Source: Alphaproteobacteria bacterium (GTDB taxonomy: Bacteria; Pseudomonadota; Alphaproteobacteria; RF32; CAG-239). Taken from it: 64,000 nt of DNA. The notes beneath the pieces were generated by a model that saw nothing but the letters and a program-made list of their open reading frames with translations, was not told the origin of the DNA and did no database searches. This document shows, in pieces, positions 6,570 through 15,267 of this stretch (position 1 is its first letter; every line of letters starts with the position of its first letter). Location: contig JAFUSA010000009.1 of the NCBI GenBank assembly GCA_017480745.1, positions 58,770-122,769 on the forward strand, read 5' to 3'. Both the position numbers and the translations under genes were made by a program.

Positions 6570-9500
6570 ATGCTTGATCCGAAGTTTGTTCATTTAAGGG
6601 TACATACAGCATATTCTTTGGCGTTGGGAGCAATTTCCGTGCCAAAGTTATTGCATAAATTGCACGAGCTTAATGTTCCGGCGGTTGCAATAACCGATCG
6701 CGGCAATTTATTCGGAGGCAAATGTTTTTCACAATATGCTGCTACCGAAGGGATAAAACCAATATTAGGTTCTGAACTTAGCTTGCATGATGATGATTCG
6801 GAAAATTTGAGTATTTCCAAAGGGGTAGAAATTGAGCCGAAGCGAATTATTTTGTTAGTTCAAAACGCTGCCGGCTATGCCTCTTTGATGAAGCTTTTTC
6901 GTCGTTATTATTTAGATAATACGCAAAAAAGCCAATATCCGCAGATAACTATGCAAAATTTGCGAGAGTTTAACGAAGGATTGATTTGCTTAACCGGTGG
7001 TTTTGATGGCCCTATCGGTAATTTAGTTTTGCAAAATCGCGTAGACGATGCCGAGAAAAAATTGTTGGAGCTGAAAGATATTTTCGGCGACAGACTATAT
7101 GTTGAAATTTCACGCGTCGGTTATGATGATGAAGCCCGCACTGAGCCATATTTTTTAGAATTGGCGTATAAACACAATATACCATTAGTTGCCACTAATG
7201 ACGTTTTCTTTTTTGATGAAGATATGTATGAGGCACACGATGCGTTGGTGTGTATAGCCGAAGGCGAATATGTGGCAAACGAAAATCGCCATAAATACCA
7301 ATTAGGTAACCATTGGCGAAGCGAAGATGAGATGATCCAACTCTTTAATGATATTCCGGAAGCGGTTGAAAATACCGTAAATATTGCAAAACGTTGCAAT
7401 TATCTTTCTAAAAAAGTTGATGCTTTATTGCCGATATTTATTTGTCCGGACGGTAAAACTCAGGACGAGTTTATCAGTGAAGAGTCATATCTTGGTTTGC
7501 ACGAACGCATGGTGGCGCAGGTTTATACTTCCGATATGACACAAGAACAGCGTTTACAAACAGATAAAATATATTATGCGCGTTTGGAATATGAACTTAG
7601 CGTTATTAAAAAAATGGGCTTTCCCGGATATTTTCTGATTGTGTCGGATTTTATTCGCTGGTCCAAAACTCACGGAGTACCGATAGGACCGGGACGTGGT
7701 TCGGGTGCCGGATCCATTGTGGCTTGGGCTTTGAAAGTTACAGACTTGGATCCGATTCGATTGGATTTGTTGTTTGAGCGTTTTCTTAATCCTGAACGTG
7801 TAAATATGCCGGATTTTGATGTGGATTTGTGTCAGGAAAATCGTCATAAAACTATTGAATATGTGCAGGAAAAATACGGATATGATCATGTTGCCCAAAT
7901 TATAACTTACGGTAAATTACAGTCAAAAGCGGTAATACGAGATGTTGCTCGGGTTTTGCAAATGCCGTATAGTCAGGCGGATAGAATATCTAAAATGATT
8001 CCTGCCGGACAGGGTGGAAAAAATCCTACGTTACAGGAAGCTCTTGATCAGGTTGCCGAATTGCGAACCATGCGTGAGGAAGATCCACAAATAAATAAAT
8101 TATTTGATATAGCGATGAAATTGGAGGGGTTGTATCGCAACTCCGGAATGCATGCTGCTGGTGTGGTTATCGGCGATCGTCCGCTTGATCAGCTTGTGCC
8201 GCTTTATAAAGATCCGCGCGCAGAAATGCCGGTAACTCAATATGATATGAAATACGTTGAGGAAACCGGTTTAATTAAGTTTGACTTTTTGGGCTTAAAA
8301 ACTCTAACAGTGATTAAAAGAGCCGTTGATTGGGTGAAAAAAATTCATGGTGTTGATATAAATGTTGCAGAACTTCCGCTTGATGATAAGCCGACATATG
8401 AGCTTATGCAGCAGGGTAATACCAGTGCCGTATTCCAATTTGAATCCGCCGGAATGCGCGATGTTATGAAACAAATAAAGCCTGACCGATTTGAAGATTT
8501 GATTGCGGTTATTTCTCTTTATCGTCCTGGACCTATGGCCAGTATTCCAACCTATATAAACCGAAAACACGGAGTGGAAAAAATTGAATATTTGCACCCT
8601 GATTTAGCGCCGATTTTAGATGAAACCTATGGTATTATGGTGTATCAGGAGCAAGTAATGAAAATTGCGCAAGTGTTGGGTGGGTATACCTTGGGCGGAG
8701 CCGATAAACTGCGTAAAGTTATGGGTAAAAAACTGCGAGACCAGATACCTCATCAGCGTGAAATGTTCACAAACGGTGCTATTGCTCGCGGTATTGATGC
8801 AAATGTTGCCGGTATGGTATTTGACCAAATGGCAAAATTTGCCGAATACGGATTTAACAAATCACATGCGGCCGCATACTCTCTTATCTCATACCAAACA
8901 GCGTATTTAAAGGCGCACTATCCGGTGGAATTTATGTGCGCAATTATGGATTTTGATATTACTAATACTGAAAAAATAGCTTTTTATACCGAAGAAGTTA
9001 AAAAAATGGGATTCAAGGTTTTGCCGCCTGATATTAATCACTCAAATGCCTTGTTTAAGGTGGAAAACGGGAATATACGTTTTGCCTTGGCCGGAATTAA
9101 AGGTGTGGGCGAAGCAAATATGAATGCCATTGTGGAAGAACGTGAAAAAAACGGTGTATTTAAAAGTGTGTCTGACTTTATTCATCGCACTGACATAAAA
9201 CAAATTAACCGTAAGCAGTTGGAACAATTAATTCATGCCGGAGCATTTGATTGTTTGGATAAAAACCGCGGTAAACTTTTTGCCAATATTGATAATATCT
9301 TACGTCATATTGCCACGGATAGTGAAACTAAGGCAAGTTCACAAACTTCTCTGTTTGGCACAGAAGAACTTAATTCGGAAGTTAAGTTGGCGGATAAACC
9401 GGATTTTCCTGAGCTGGAGCGTTTGCAAAACGAAGCAGATGCCATAGGCTTTTATTTATCGGCACATCCTTTGGATGTTTATGCTGACAGTATGGAGCGT

Positions 9501-10043
9501 TTGGGGGTTAAATCATATAGCGAAGTAATAAAAGGTATTCGCTTAGGTGATAAAATAATGGTCAATTTAGCCGGGTGTATGCAGGCTTTTCAAAAGCGTC
9601 TTTCCAAAAGCGGTAATCCTTTTGCTTTTGTTAAATTAACGGATACTTCGGCCGCCTACGAGGGAGTTATTTTTAAGGATGGTCTCAGTAAATATGAAGA
9701 TGCGCTTAAAAGCGGCTTACCTTTGTTTATTCAGGCAAAAATAGAAAAAACGGATGAAGAGCTTCCGCCTAAAATGATGATAAATACCGTTAAAACTCTT
9801 GATGAAGCAATTACGGAAAATTCACGGGGATTAATTATTGAAATAAGCGATGTTGCTGCTGTTCGTCCGCTCAAAAATCTTCTTATTCACGAACACTACG
9901 GTCCGAATAAAATTTTTATTAAACCAATGTTGGATGAATGGGATGTGCGAATGGAGCTCAAAAACGGCTATGCGCTTGATAACGGCAATTTATTAACTGC
10001 CATCCGCGCGATTGCCGGTGTTTCTTTAGTAAAGGAATTATAA
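6570..10043 (+). CDS. dnaE: DNA polymerase III alpha subunit DnaE
   Basis: The catalytic subunit of the replicative polymerase has 1,157 residues, the normal DnaE1 length. It has an N-terminal PHP domain (HLRVHTAYSLALGA), the polymerase core with PGRGSGAGSIVAW and the catalytic aspartates in PDFDVDLCQENR, FNKSHAAAYSLISYQTAYLKAHYP, helix-hairpin-helix (ALAGIKGVGEANMNAI) and a C-terminal OB-fold region (LGDKIMVNLAGCMQ). The ATG at 6570 follows GGAG. It lies 19 bases after the FTR-like gene and one base before the following membrane-protein gene. Confidence 0.97.
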   Translation: MLDPKFVHLRVHTAYSLALGAISVPKLLHKLHELNVPAVAITDRGNLFGGKCFSQYAATEGIKPILGSELSLHDDDSENLSISKGVEIEPKRIILLVQNAAGYASLMKLFRRYYLDNTQKSQYPQITMQNLREFNEGLICLTGGFDGPIGNLVLQNRVDDAEKKLLELKDIFGDRLYVEISRVGYDDEARTEPYFLELAYKHNIPLVATNDVFFFDEDMYEAHDALVCIAEGEYVANENRHKYQLGNHWRSEDEMIQLFNDIPEAVENTVNIAKRCNYLSKKVDALLPIFICPDGKTQDEFISEESYLGLHERMVAQVYTSDMTQEQRLQTDKIYYARLEYELSVIKKMGFPGYFLIVSDFIRWSKTHGVPIGPGRGSGAGSIVAWALKVTDLDPIRLDLLFERFLNPERVNMPDFDVDLCQENRHKTIEYVQEKYGYDHVAQIITYGKLQSKAVIRDVARVLQMPYSQADRISKMIPAGQGGKNPTLQEALDQVAELRTMREEDPQINKLFDIAMKLEGLYRNSGMHAAGVVIGDRPLDQLVPLYKDPRAEMPVTQYDMKYVEETGLIKFDFLGLKTLTVIKRAVDWVKKIHGVDINVAELPLDDKPTYELMQQGNTSAVFQFESAGMRDVMKQIKPDRFEDLIAVISLYRPGPMASIPTYINRKHGVEKIEYLHPDLAPILDETYGIMVYQEQVMKIAQVLGGYTLGGADKLRKVMGKKLRDQIPHQREMFTNGAIARGIDANVAGMVFDQMAKFAEYGFNKSHAAAYSLISYQTAYLKAHYPVEFMCAIMDFDITNTEKIAFYTEEVKKMGFKVLPPDINHSNALFKVENGNIRFALAGIKGVGEANMNAIVEEREKNGVFKSVSDFIHRTDIKQINRKQLEQLIHAGAFDCLDKNRGKLFANIDNILRHIATDSETKASSQTSLFGTEELNSEVKLADKPDFPELERLQNEADAIGFYLSAHPLDVYADSMERLGVKSYSEVIKGIRLGDKIMVNLAGCMQAFQKRLSKSGNPFAFVKLTDTSAAYEGVIFKDGLSKYEDALKSGLPLFIQAKIEKTDEELPPKMMINTVKTLDEAITENSRGLIIEISDVAAVRPLKNLLIHEHYGPNKIFIKPMLDEWDVRMELKNGYALDNGNLLTAIRAIAGVSLVKEL

Positions 10044-10044
10044 A

Positions 10045-11064
10045 ATGCAAAACAATATCAAAAACAAAAACTTTTCTTTTTTTAAGGTTGCCGGCAGAAC
10101 AACACGTTTGTTTTATAAGGTGTTAAGTGCTTGGAAAATAATGTTCATTTATGGTGGTATATTAACTGCTTTAAGTGTTTTGTTCGGTCGTTATGAATAT
10201 AGTTGTCACGGTTCTAAAACAAATATTTGGTGCCATTCCGGACCACAATTTGTTCAAAGCTACAGCGGGCAAGTGATGTATTTAACACTGTTCTTTTTGC
10301 TGGTGGCTTATTTGACATTTTCATTTTTATGCGATGTTCATAATACAGTCTTTAAGAACGATGTATTTAAAACTATGGGCATTATAAAGCCAAACAAAGA
10401 TAAACTGAAACAGATGGGTTTTTTATTCGGTAGTTTTATAGGATTTATTTTGTTGTTTGTTGTTGCTTGGTTAATTGTTTTGAAGCCGGCAAATCCTGAT
10501 TGGCGAATAGAATTTATATACTTTACAACAGCGTTTGTTTGCGCTTTTACACCATTGGTATTTTTGCGACTTTCGGCGGTTATCGGATATTATTTACAAA
10601 ATTTGCATTTACCGTCTTTTGATATGTTGTTTAAGCAAACTTCCGGACGCTCATACGTTGGTGTAGTTGGTTTTATTTTCTGTTTGATGCTTGTTTGCAC
10701 CGTGAATTTACGACTTATGGGAGAGTTTAATTCTCTAAACAGTGGAGATAATTTTTTTGTTATGGCTGTTGGATTAGAGTTCGTAGACTACGTGATAAAA
10801 TTATACCTTATAACGTTGTTTATGTGTTTCTTCCGCGCTGAATACGAGGTAATGGAAATGGCGGTTATTTCTCAAAACGGTCAGAGTAAAACCGAAGATA
10901 TAAAGCCGGCAATAAGCGTTAGCAAAAAGGTTTTTGCCGTGGCGGATAAACATAAAAACAATTCTAAAACAAATAAAAATACCCCGACAAAAAAAGTCGC
11001 TAAGAAAAAGACCGCTACTACACCAAAAAAGTCTAAATCTTCGCGCAAAAAATCTGCCGACTAA
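10045..11064 (+). CDS. Multi-pass membrane protein with lysine-rich tail
   Basis: I do not recognise this 339-residue protein. It has about six hydrophobic segments, roughly at residues 32–48, 78–97, 125–148, 158–178, 205–222 and 240–265. A soluble C-terminal tail of about 60 residues is extremely rich in Lys, Thr and Ser (KKVAKKKTATTPKKSKSS), which looks like a nucleic-acid- or polyanion-binding tail. It begins two bases after the dnaE stop and is therefore probably translated with dnaE. Its 3' end also encodes the transcription terminator of the opposing pilin gene. Confidence 0.7.
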   Translation: MQNNIKNKNFSFFKVAGRTTRLFYKVLSAWKIMFIYGGILTALSVLFGRYEYSCHGSKTNIWCHSGPQFVQSYSGQVMYLTLFFLLVAYLTFSFLCDVHNTVFKNDVFKTMGIIKPNKDKLKQMGFLFGSFIGFILLFVVAWLIVLKPANPDWRIEFIYFTTAFVCAFTPLVFLRLSAVIGYYLQNLHLPSFDMLFKQTSGRSYVGVVGFIFCLMLVCTVNLRLMGEFNSLNSGDNFFVMAVGLEFVDYVIKLYLITLFMCFFRAEYEVMEMAVISQNGQSKTEDIKPAISVSKKVFAVADKHKNNSKTNKNTPTKKVAKKKTATTPKKSKSSRKKSAD

Positions 11065-11083
11065 AATATATCTGTCGGCAGAT
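11046..11083 (-). terminator. Terminator of pilin copy 2, embedded in the opposing gene
   Basis: A perfect 10-bp stem (ATCTGCCGAC/GTCGGCAGAT, 12-nt loop) is followed on the minus strand by a T run. It lies 20 bases beyond the minus-strand pilin stop and spans the stop codon of the plus-strand membrane-protein gene. Confidence 0.8.
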
Positions 11084-11103
11084 ACAATACAAAATAGATG
11101 ATA

Positions 11104-11733
11104 TTAATAAAATTTTATCAGCACATCGTTCTCATCACCACTATCGCATAGTTGCACAGCTTTGTCTATACTTACAGGCAGATCTTTATTGCATGTTATC
11201 TGACCGGAGGTTGTGCATTTATCTATAAATCCTCCATCTGCTTCATCAACGGTTGCTGGATTTATAACAACTGACAATATCCGATTTCCGGTCGAAGACC
11301 AATCCATGGTTGCAATTTCAATACAAGCCTCAGTAGGTAGATTCAAAGTGTCTATTATAAATGATTTCCGAGCATCTACATCGCGGTTGTCATCATAAAG
11401 TGGATAAGCAGATAAAGCCATTGAGCCAAGCGCCGATTCAAGACGAAAGTAACCACTTTCGTCTGTGCTCCACATTTCTATGGGAGCCAATTTGGCTTTT
11501 TTAATTACTTTTTCTGATGATAGTGTTAAACCTTGATAATTGTTTTGTGGCGCAAAAAATGTGCGCACATTACCAGCAATGAGAGTTATTTGCTCAATAG
11601 TTTTATTTATGCGATATTTCATCATCGCTTTTGAATATCCGGCGATACCGCCAACCGACAAAACACCGATTATGGCAAGCACGCCCAGCATCTCAATCAT
11701 TGAGCGACCGTTTTGATTCTTGAAGTTTATCAT
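11104..11733 (-). CDS. Type IV pilin-like protein, copy 2
   Basis: This 209-residue member has an N-terminus almost identical to copy 1 (leader, then G^RSMIEMLGVLAIIG, Glu at +5, Arg at +1, followed by GYSKAMMKYRINKTIEQITLIAGN). The C-terminal domain diverges but keeps the EACIEIATMDW cysteine and a later partner (AVQLC), consistent with a pilin-type disulfide. The ATG follows AGGAG. It is preceded by the family A leader copy 2 and ends in a strong terminator, so it is a self-contained minus-strand transcription unit between dnaE and pepF. Confidence 0.8.
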   Translation of the reverse strand: MINFKNQNGRSMIEMLGVLAIIGVLSVGGIAGYSKAMMKYRINKTIEQITLIAGNVRTFFAPQNNYQGLTLSSEKVIKKAKLAPIEMWSTDESGYFRLESALGSMALSAYPLYDDNRDVDARKSFIIDTLNLPTEACIEIATMDWSSTGNRILSVVINPATVDEADGGFIDKCTTSGQITCNKDLPVSIDKAVQLCDSGDENDVLIKFY

Positions 11734-11760
11734 AATTTTATCTCCTAATATTAATACATT

Positions 11761-11954
11761 AAAAAAATGACCGCCAAACGGCGGCCGGAGAGTTAAGAAA
11801 TCATACTAAACGGACTGATCCCTGTAACCTTTAGACTAAAGTCCTGAACATCCGTTACAGGCTCTCCGACCATATCGGAGATATCTTTAGATTCTTTAAC
11901 GATGTAAAACACCGCGTTTAGTAAGAGCTTCTTAAGGCTCCGAACCGAAGTTCT
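11761..11954 (-). ncRNA. Family A structured leader RNA, copy 2
   Basis: This is the minus-strand copy of the leader at 2971–3162. It has the same GAAC-UUCG-GUUC hairpin, a closing helix ACUAAACG/CGUUUAGU, the hairpin CGGUG/CAUCG, CUCCGA/UCGGAG, and CUGUAAC/GUUACAG with an inner GACU/AGUC hairpin. Where bases differ from copy 1 they differ on both sides of each helix. The terminator hairpin CCGCC-GTTT-GGCGG is at 11771–11784. CUCUCCGG upstream of it can pair with UCGGAGAG of the third hairpin. This accounts for most of the 331-base gap between genes. Confidence 0.85.
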
Positions 11955-11960
11955 ATGTTT

Positions 11961-11988
11961 ACCATAACATAAATAATTTAAAAGTCAA
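11961..11988 (-). promoter_or_regulatory. Promoter of family A leader, copy 2
   Basis: On the minus strand there is TTGACT, a 16-nt spacer and TATGGT, ending seven bases before AGAACTTCGG. Confidence 0.7.
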
Positions 11989-12064
11989 ACATTTTTTGCA
12001 AAACAAACAAAATCCTTGCCGATATTGTAATCAGCGATTCCTTGTTTCTAAATTCCACACTATT

Positions 12065-13846
12065 TTATCCTATTTTCTTATCCAATTCTTCGAGCTCATC
12101 TATGTAGGAAGATATCAAAGATAGACCGTATTCCCAAAAGTCCTCACTGTTTGGATTAAGTCCAAACGGTTTAAGGATTTTGTCATAATCTTCCAAAGCA
12201 GTTAATGAAAGCATATTCAGATATTTATCGGCAAAATTTTCTACTTCGCCTGATTGGCTGACTTTGTAAAGCGAATTAACAAAGCAATCGGCAAACGAAT
12301 ACGCATATACATAAAACGGCAAAAAGAAAAAGTGCCCGACCATGGACCATATATGCGCACTGTCCTCGTCTATCACTACCGAATCCCCCAAGCTTGCTTG
12401 CATTTCTTCTACCCAAATTTGGCTCAAACGTTCCTCAGATACTTCGCCGTTTTTACGCTCGTTATGCGCACGTGTTTCAAAACAGTGAAAAGCTATTTGA
12501 CGAATAGCGGTGTTTATCATATCTCCCACTTTGGAGGCGATTAATGCTAATTTTGCTTTATCATCCTTAGTGTTGCGCAACATTGACTGAAAAACAATCA
12601 TCTCACCGAATACGGAAGCAACTTCTTCCGAAGTCATACGTGAATGCTCGTTCAATTCACCGTTTTTAATGCGAAGCTGATGATGACAACCATGCCCTAA
12701 TTCATGCGCCAAAGTCAAAACATCGTTCTGTTTACCTGTAAAATTAAGCATTAAATACGGATGCTTAGTTGCCAAAGGTCCGCTGCAAAATGCGCCACTA
12801 CGTTTACCGTCTCGTGGCGGGACATCTACCCAATTATTAGCAAAAAAGTCTTTGGCTATATCATATAATTTAGGCGAAAATTCTTTATAAGCATCAAGCA
12901 CAATTTTAACCGCCTCATCCCAAGTATAGTTAACATCATTACTAAACGGCAATGGTGCGTTTCTGTCCCAATAATTAATTTTATCAACCCCCAACCATTT
13001 GGCTTTTAGTTTATAAAAACGATGTGCAATATCTTTGTAGTGTTTTTTAACTGCTGCTGTTAAAACTTCTACGCTTTTATCGCTGACATCTTCACTCATA
13101 TTGCGAGAGGAAACCGGTGTTTTAAATCCGCGCTTTTCATCTTCAATTGCTTTATCTTTCATCACCATGTTATAAATAAAAGTGAACAGATGGCTGTTTT
13201 TCAGCAACACGCGATTAATTTCCTTACCGGCTTTTATTCTGATTTGAGCATTTTTATCCAACAAAAGTTTGGAAATTTCCGCATCGTTATATTCTTTGCC
13301 GTCTACCGTATAAACAAGGCGTGAAGATGTTTCTTCATACAAGCGCACCCACGCGTCACCGGAAGTCAGAGATTTTTCCACCAAAATTTCTTCTTCCTTT
13401 TCGCTCAATTCATAATCTTTGAATTTGCGCACTCTCTTTATCCAATATTTATGCGCTTTAACTTTATCATTTTTCAGCCATTCGTTGATTTTTTGTTGTG
13501 GTAATTTATTAAATTCAAGGCTGAAAAAAATTGTCGGCTTAACATAATCCGTAAGTTTTTCTTCAATGTTTTGATAAAAAGCTACTGCTTCTTGATTTTT
13601 CATTTGCGTAACCATATTGAGATAAGCAAATCCTCCCAAGCGAGAGGCGATTTTTGAACGCTTTTCAATATCTTGCAGAACTTTGGCAAACTCTTCACTG
13701 TTTAATCCCGTCAACTTACCTTTGTAATCTTTGGCAAATTTAATGGCACTTTTGCGATATGTTTCCAAATCTTTTGCAATTTGCGGATCATTAATTCCGT
13801 TATAAAAATCGGATAAATCCCATGCCGGCATATTATTTTTTTTCAT
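12065..13846 (-). CDS. pepF: Oligoendopeptidase F (M3 family zinc peptidase)
   Basis: This cytoplasmic metallopeptidase of about 593 residues cleaves short peptides. The zinc motif HELGHGCHH lies near residues 380–388, followed by the downstream EEVASVFGEM glutamate. The MPAWDLSDFYNGINDP opening is typical of the PepF/M3B family. I place the start at 13846 (MKKNNMPAWDLSDFY), preceded by GGAGAAGG. A longer frame to 13945 would only add basic residues that overlap the upstream gene. The first 14 bases overlap the 3' end of the upstream gene, suggesting coupled translation. Confidence 0.92.
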   Translation of the reverse strand: MKKNNMPAWDLSDFYNGINDPQIAKDLETYRKSAIKFAKDYKGKLTGLNSEEFAKVLQDIEKRSKIASRLGGFAYLNMVTQMKNQEAVAFYQNIEEKLTDYVKPTIFFSLEFNKLPQQKINEWLKNDKVKAHKYWIKRVRKFKDYELSEKEEEILVEKSLTSGDAWVRLYEETSSRLVYTVDGKEYNDAEISKLLLDKNAQIRIKAGKEINRVLLKNSHLFTFIYNMVMKDKAIEDEKRGFKTPVSSRNMSEDVSDKSVEVLTAAVKKHYKDIAHRFYKLKAKWLGVDKINYWDRNAPLPFSNDVNYTWDEAVKIVLDAYKEFSPKLYDIAKDFFANNWVDVPPRDGKRSGAFCSGPLATKHPYLMLNFTGKQNDVLTLAHELGHGCHHQLRIKNGELNEHSRMTSEEVASVFGEMIVFQSMLRNTKDDKAKLALIASKVGDMINTAIRQIAFHCFETRAHNERKNGEVSEERLSQIWVEEMQASLGDSVVIDEDSAHIWSMVGHFFFLPFYVYAYSFADCFVNSLYKVSQSGEVENFADKYLNMLSLTALEDYDKILKPFGLNPNSEDFWEYGLSLISSYIDELEELDKKIG

Positions 13847-14459
13847 TATTTTCCTTCTCCTCTTTTTGCTCATTTTCTGGTGTCTTTTGTGGCTCCATAT
13901 CGCCGATATAGGTTTCATCGTCAATATTACCAAGTTCACCTTCAATTAACGTATCTTCCTTAAATATATATTCTCTTTCCTCATCTTTATCAGGATCAGA
14001 AAGCAGTACATCTTCTTTAAGATTCAGACTGCGATTTTTTGCAGCATCTAATTCCTGTTGTTTTTGTTCAATGAAAGCACGCTGTTCCTCTAATTCTTGC
14101 ATATCATCATAAGAATTTCCCTCATACGGATTCAGGTCATCTATTTCCGCTTCCGTAACCGGTGTAAACAAATATGTTTCCCACGGGCTTGATTGTTTAC
14201 CCTTTACCCATGCGCCGAAACCGTCCAAAACAACAACCGTATTGCACTTTATATCCGTCAATAGGTGTTTCAGCGGACAAGATATGCTACCGCGCTTGCA
14301 TTCGCTTATATCATTTACCAGCTGTTCAGTGCAAGGAATAAACCCACGTTTGAGAGCATCTTGACGTGGTGACATAAACATTACGGTTACTAAATATACC
14401 ACAAAAAATACAAATATCCCCAAACCGTAATAATAAAGTAATTTAAAAAATTTTTCCAT
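13833..14459 (-). CDS. Membrane-anchored protein with charged coiled-coil tail
   Basis: I do not recognise a family. The 208-residue protein has one N-terminal membrane helix (about residues 8–30, rich in Phe, Val and Tyr), then a segment with four cysteines (PCTEQL, SECKR, SCPL, IKCN). A very acidic, Gln/Glu-rich region follows that should form a coiled coil (EEQRAFIEQKQQELDAAKN), with a Glu/Lys-rich end. It overlaps both neighbours: one base with the GlmU-like gene upstream and 14 with pepF downstream. The orientation suggests N-in with the bulk in the periplasm, but this is inference. Confidence 0.65.
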   Translation of the reverse strand: MEKFFKLLYYYGLGIFVFFVVYLVTVMFMSPRQDALKRGFIPCTEQLVNDISECKRGSISCPLKHLLTDIKCNTVVVLDGFGAWVKGKQSSPWETYLFTPVTEAEIDDLNPYEGNSYDDMQELEEQRAFIEQKQQELDAAKNRSLNLKEDVLLSDPDKDEEREYIFKEDTLIEGELGNIDDETYIGDMEPQKTPENEQKEEKENNEKK

Positions 14460-15184
14460 CAGCCAGCCTTTTTACAATAGATTTCAAGTTGAGCTAATTC
14501 TTCCAATGTGTTAGCGCTTGCAACTTCTTCGGCATCTCCCTCAAAAGCCGTGCATTTTAATCCCATTTTTTGAGCCGTAGCTACCGCATCGGTTAAATAA
14601 AACTCTCCGGAAGCATTATTGTTGCCTATTTGTGCTAAAATTTGAAATAAATAACGCCCGTCAAAGGCCATAACACCGGAGTTGCAAAAACCGATGGCAC
14701 GTTCTTCTTCACTGGCATCTTTATATTCAACAATACGTTCCAACTCCTGACCATTCATTACCAAACGACCGTAACGCGCCGGATCTTGCGGACGAAAACC
14801 CAAAACCACAACAGCAAAACCGTCTTCCACCTTTTCGGCCGAGCGTTGAAAAGTTTCGCGACTTATCAGCGGTGTATCACCGAACACAACTAAAACCGTG
14901 CCACTAAAATCTTTTAGCATTTCTTTGGTGCAATTAACGGCATGTCCGGTGCCCAATTGTTGTTCTTGCACACAAGTTTTATATGGAGCGACTGTCTTGG
15001 CTACTTCTTGCCCGTCAGCAGAAATAACCGTAATAATTTCATCCGCAGGCAAAGTTTTGAGAGTATCAATAATGTGAGAAATCATCGGTTTACCACATAC
15101 CGGCATTAAAACTTTCGGTTTATCTGACTTCATACGAGTTCCCTTTCCGGCTCCCAAAATAACTGCTGCAATTTTATTTTTCAT
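14459..15184 (-). CDS. GlmU-like nucleotidyltransferase, single domain
   Basis: This 241-residue protein has the sugar-nucleotidyltransferase opening AAVILGAGKGTRMKSDKPKVLMPVCGKPM. GTGHAV and FGDTPLI complete the nucleotide- and metal-binding motifs. The sequence most resembles the N-terminal N-acetylglucosamine-1-phosphate uridyltransferase domain of GlmU. The left-handed beta-helix acetyltransferase domain found in full-length GlmU (about 450 residues) is absent. The acetyltransferase step may be encoded elsewhere, or the enzyme may use another sugar phosphate. It is first in a minus-strand operon with the membrane-anchored protein and pepF. Confidence 0.8.
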   Translation of the reverse strand: MKNKIAAVILGAGKGTRMKSDKPKVLMPVCGKPMISHIIDTLKTLPADEIITVISADGQEVAKTVAPYKTCVQEQQLGTGHAVNCTKEMLKDFSGTVLVVFGDTPLISRETFQRSAEKVEDGFAVVVLGFRPQDPARYGRLVMNGQELERIVEYKDASEEERAIGFCNSGVMAFDGRYLFQILAQIGNNNASGEFYLTDAVATAQKMGLKCTAFEGDAEEVASANTLEELAQLEIYCKKAG

Positions 15185-15214
15185 ATAATCTCTCCTTATA
15201 ACTTTTTTAATATT

Positions 15215-15243
15215 TTGAGTGTAAAATATTATAAAGTTATAGG
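15215..15243 (+). promoter_or_regulatory. Putative promoter for the DUF2207 gene
   Basis: TTGAGT, a 17-nt spacer and TATAGG lie 25 bases before the start codon, in the gap between divergent genes. Confidence 0.45.
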
Positions 15244-15267
15244 TTTGTAAACAACGGGACGTCTGTT

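Noticed and set aside
13847..13945. N-terminal extension of pepF to 13945
   Set aside because: The added residues are basic, unlike PepF, and overlap the upstream gene. A strong ribosome binding site precedes 13846.
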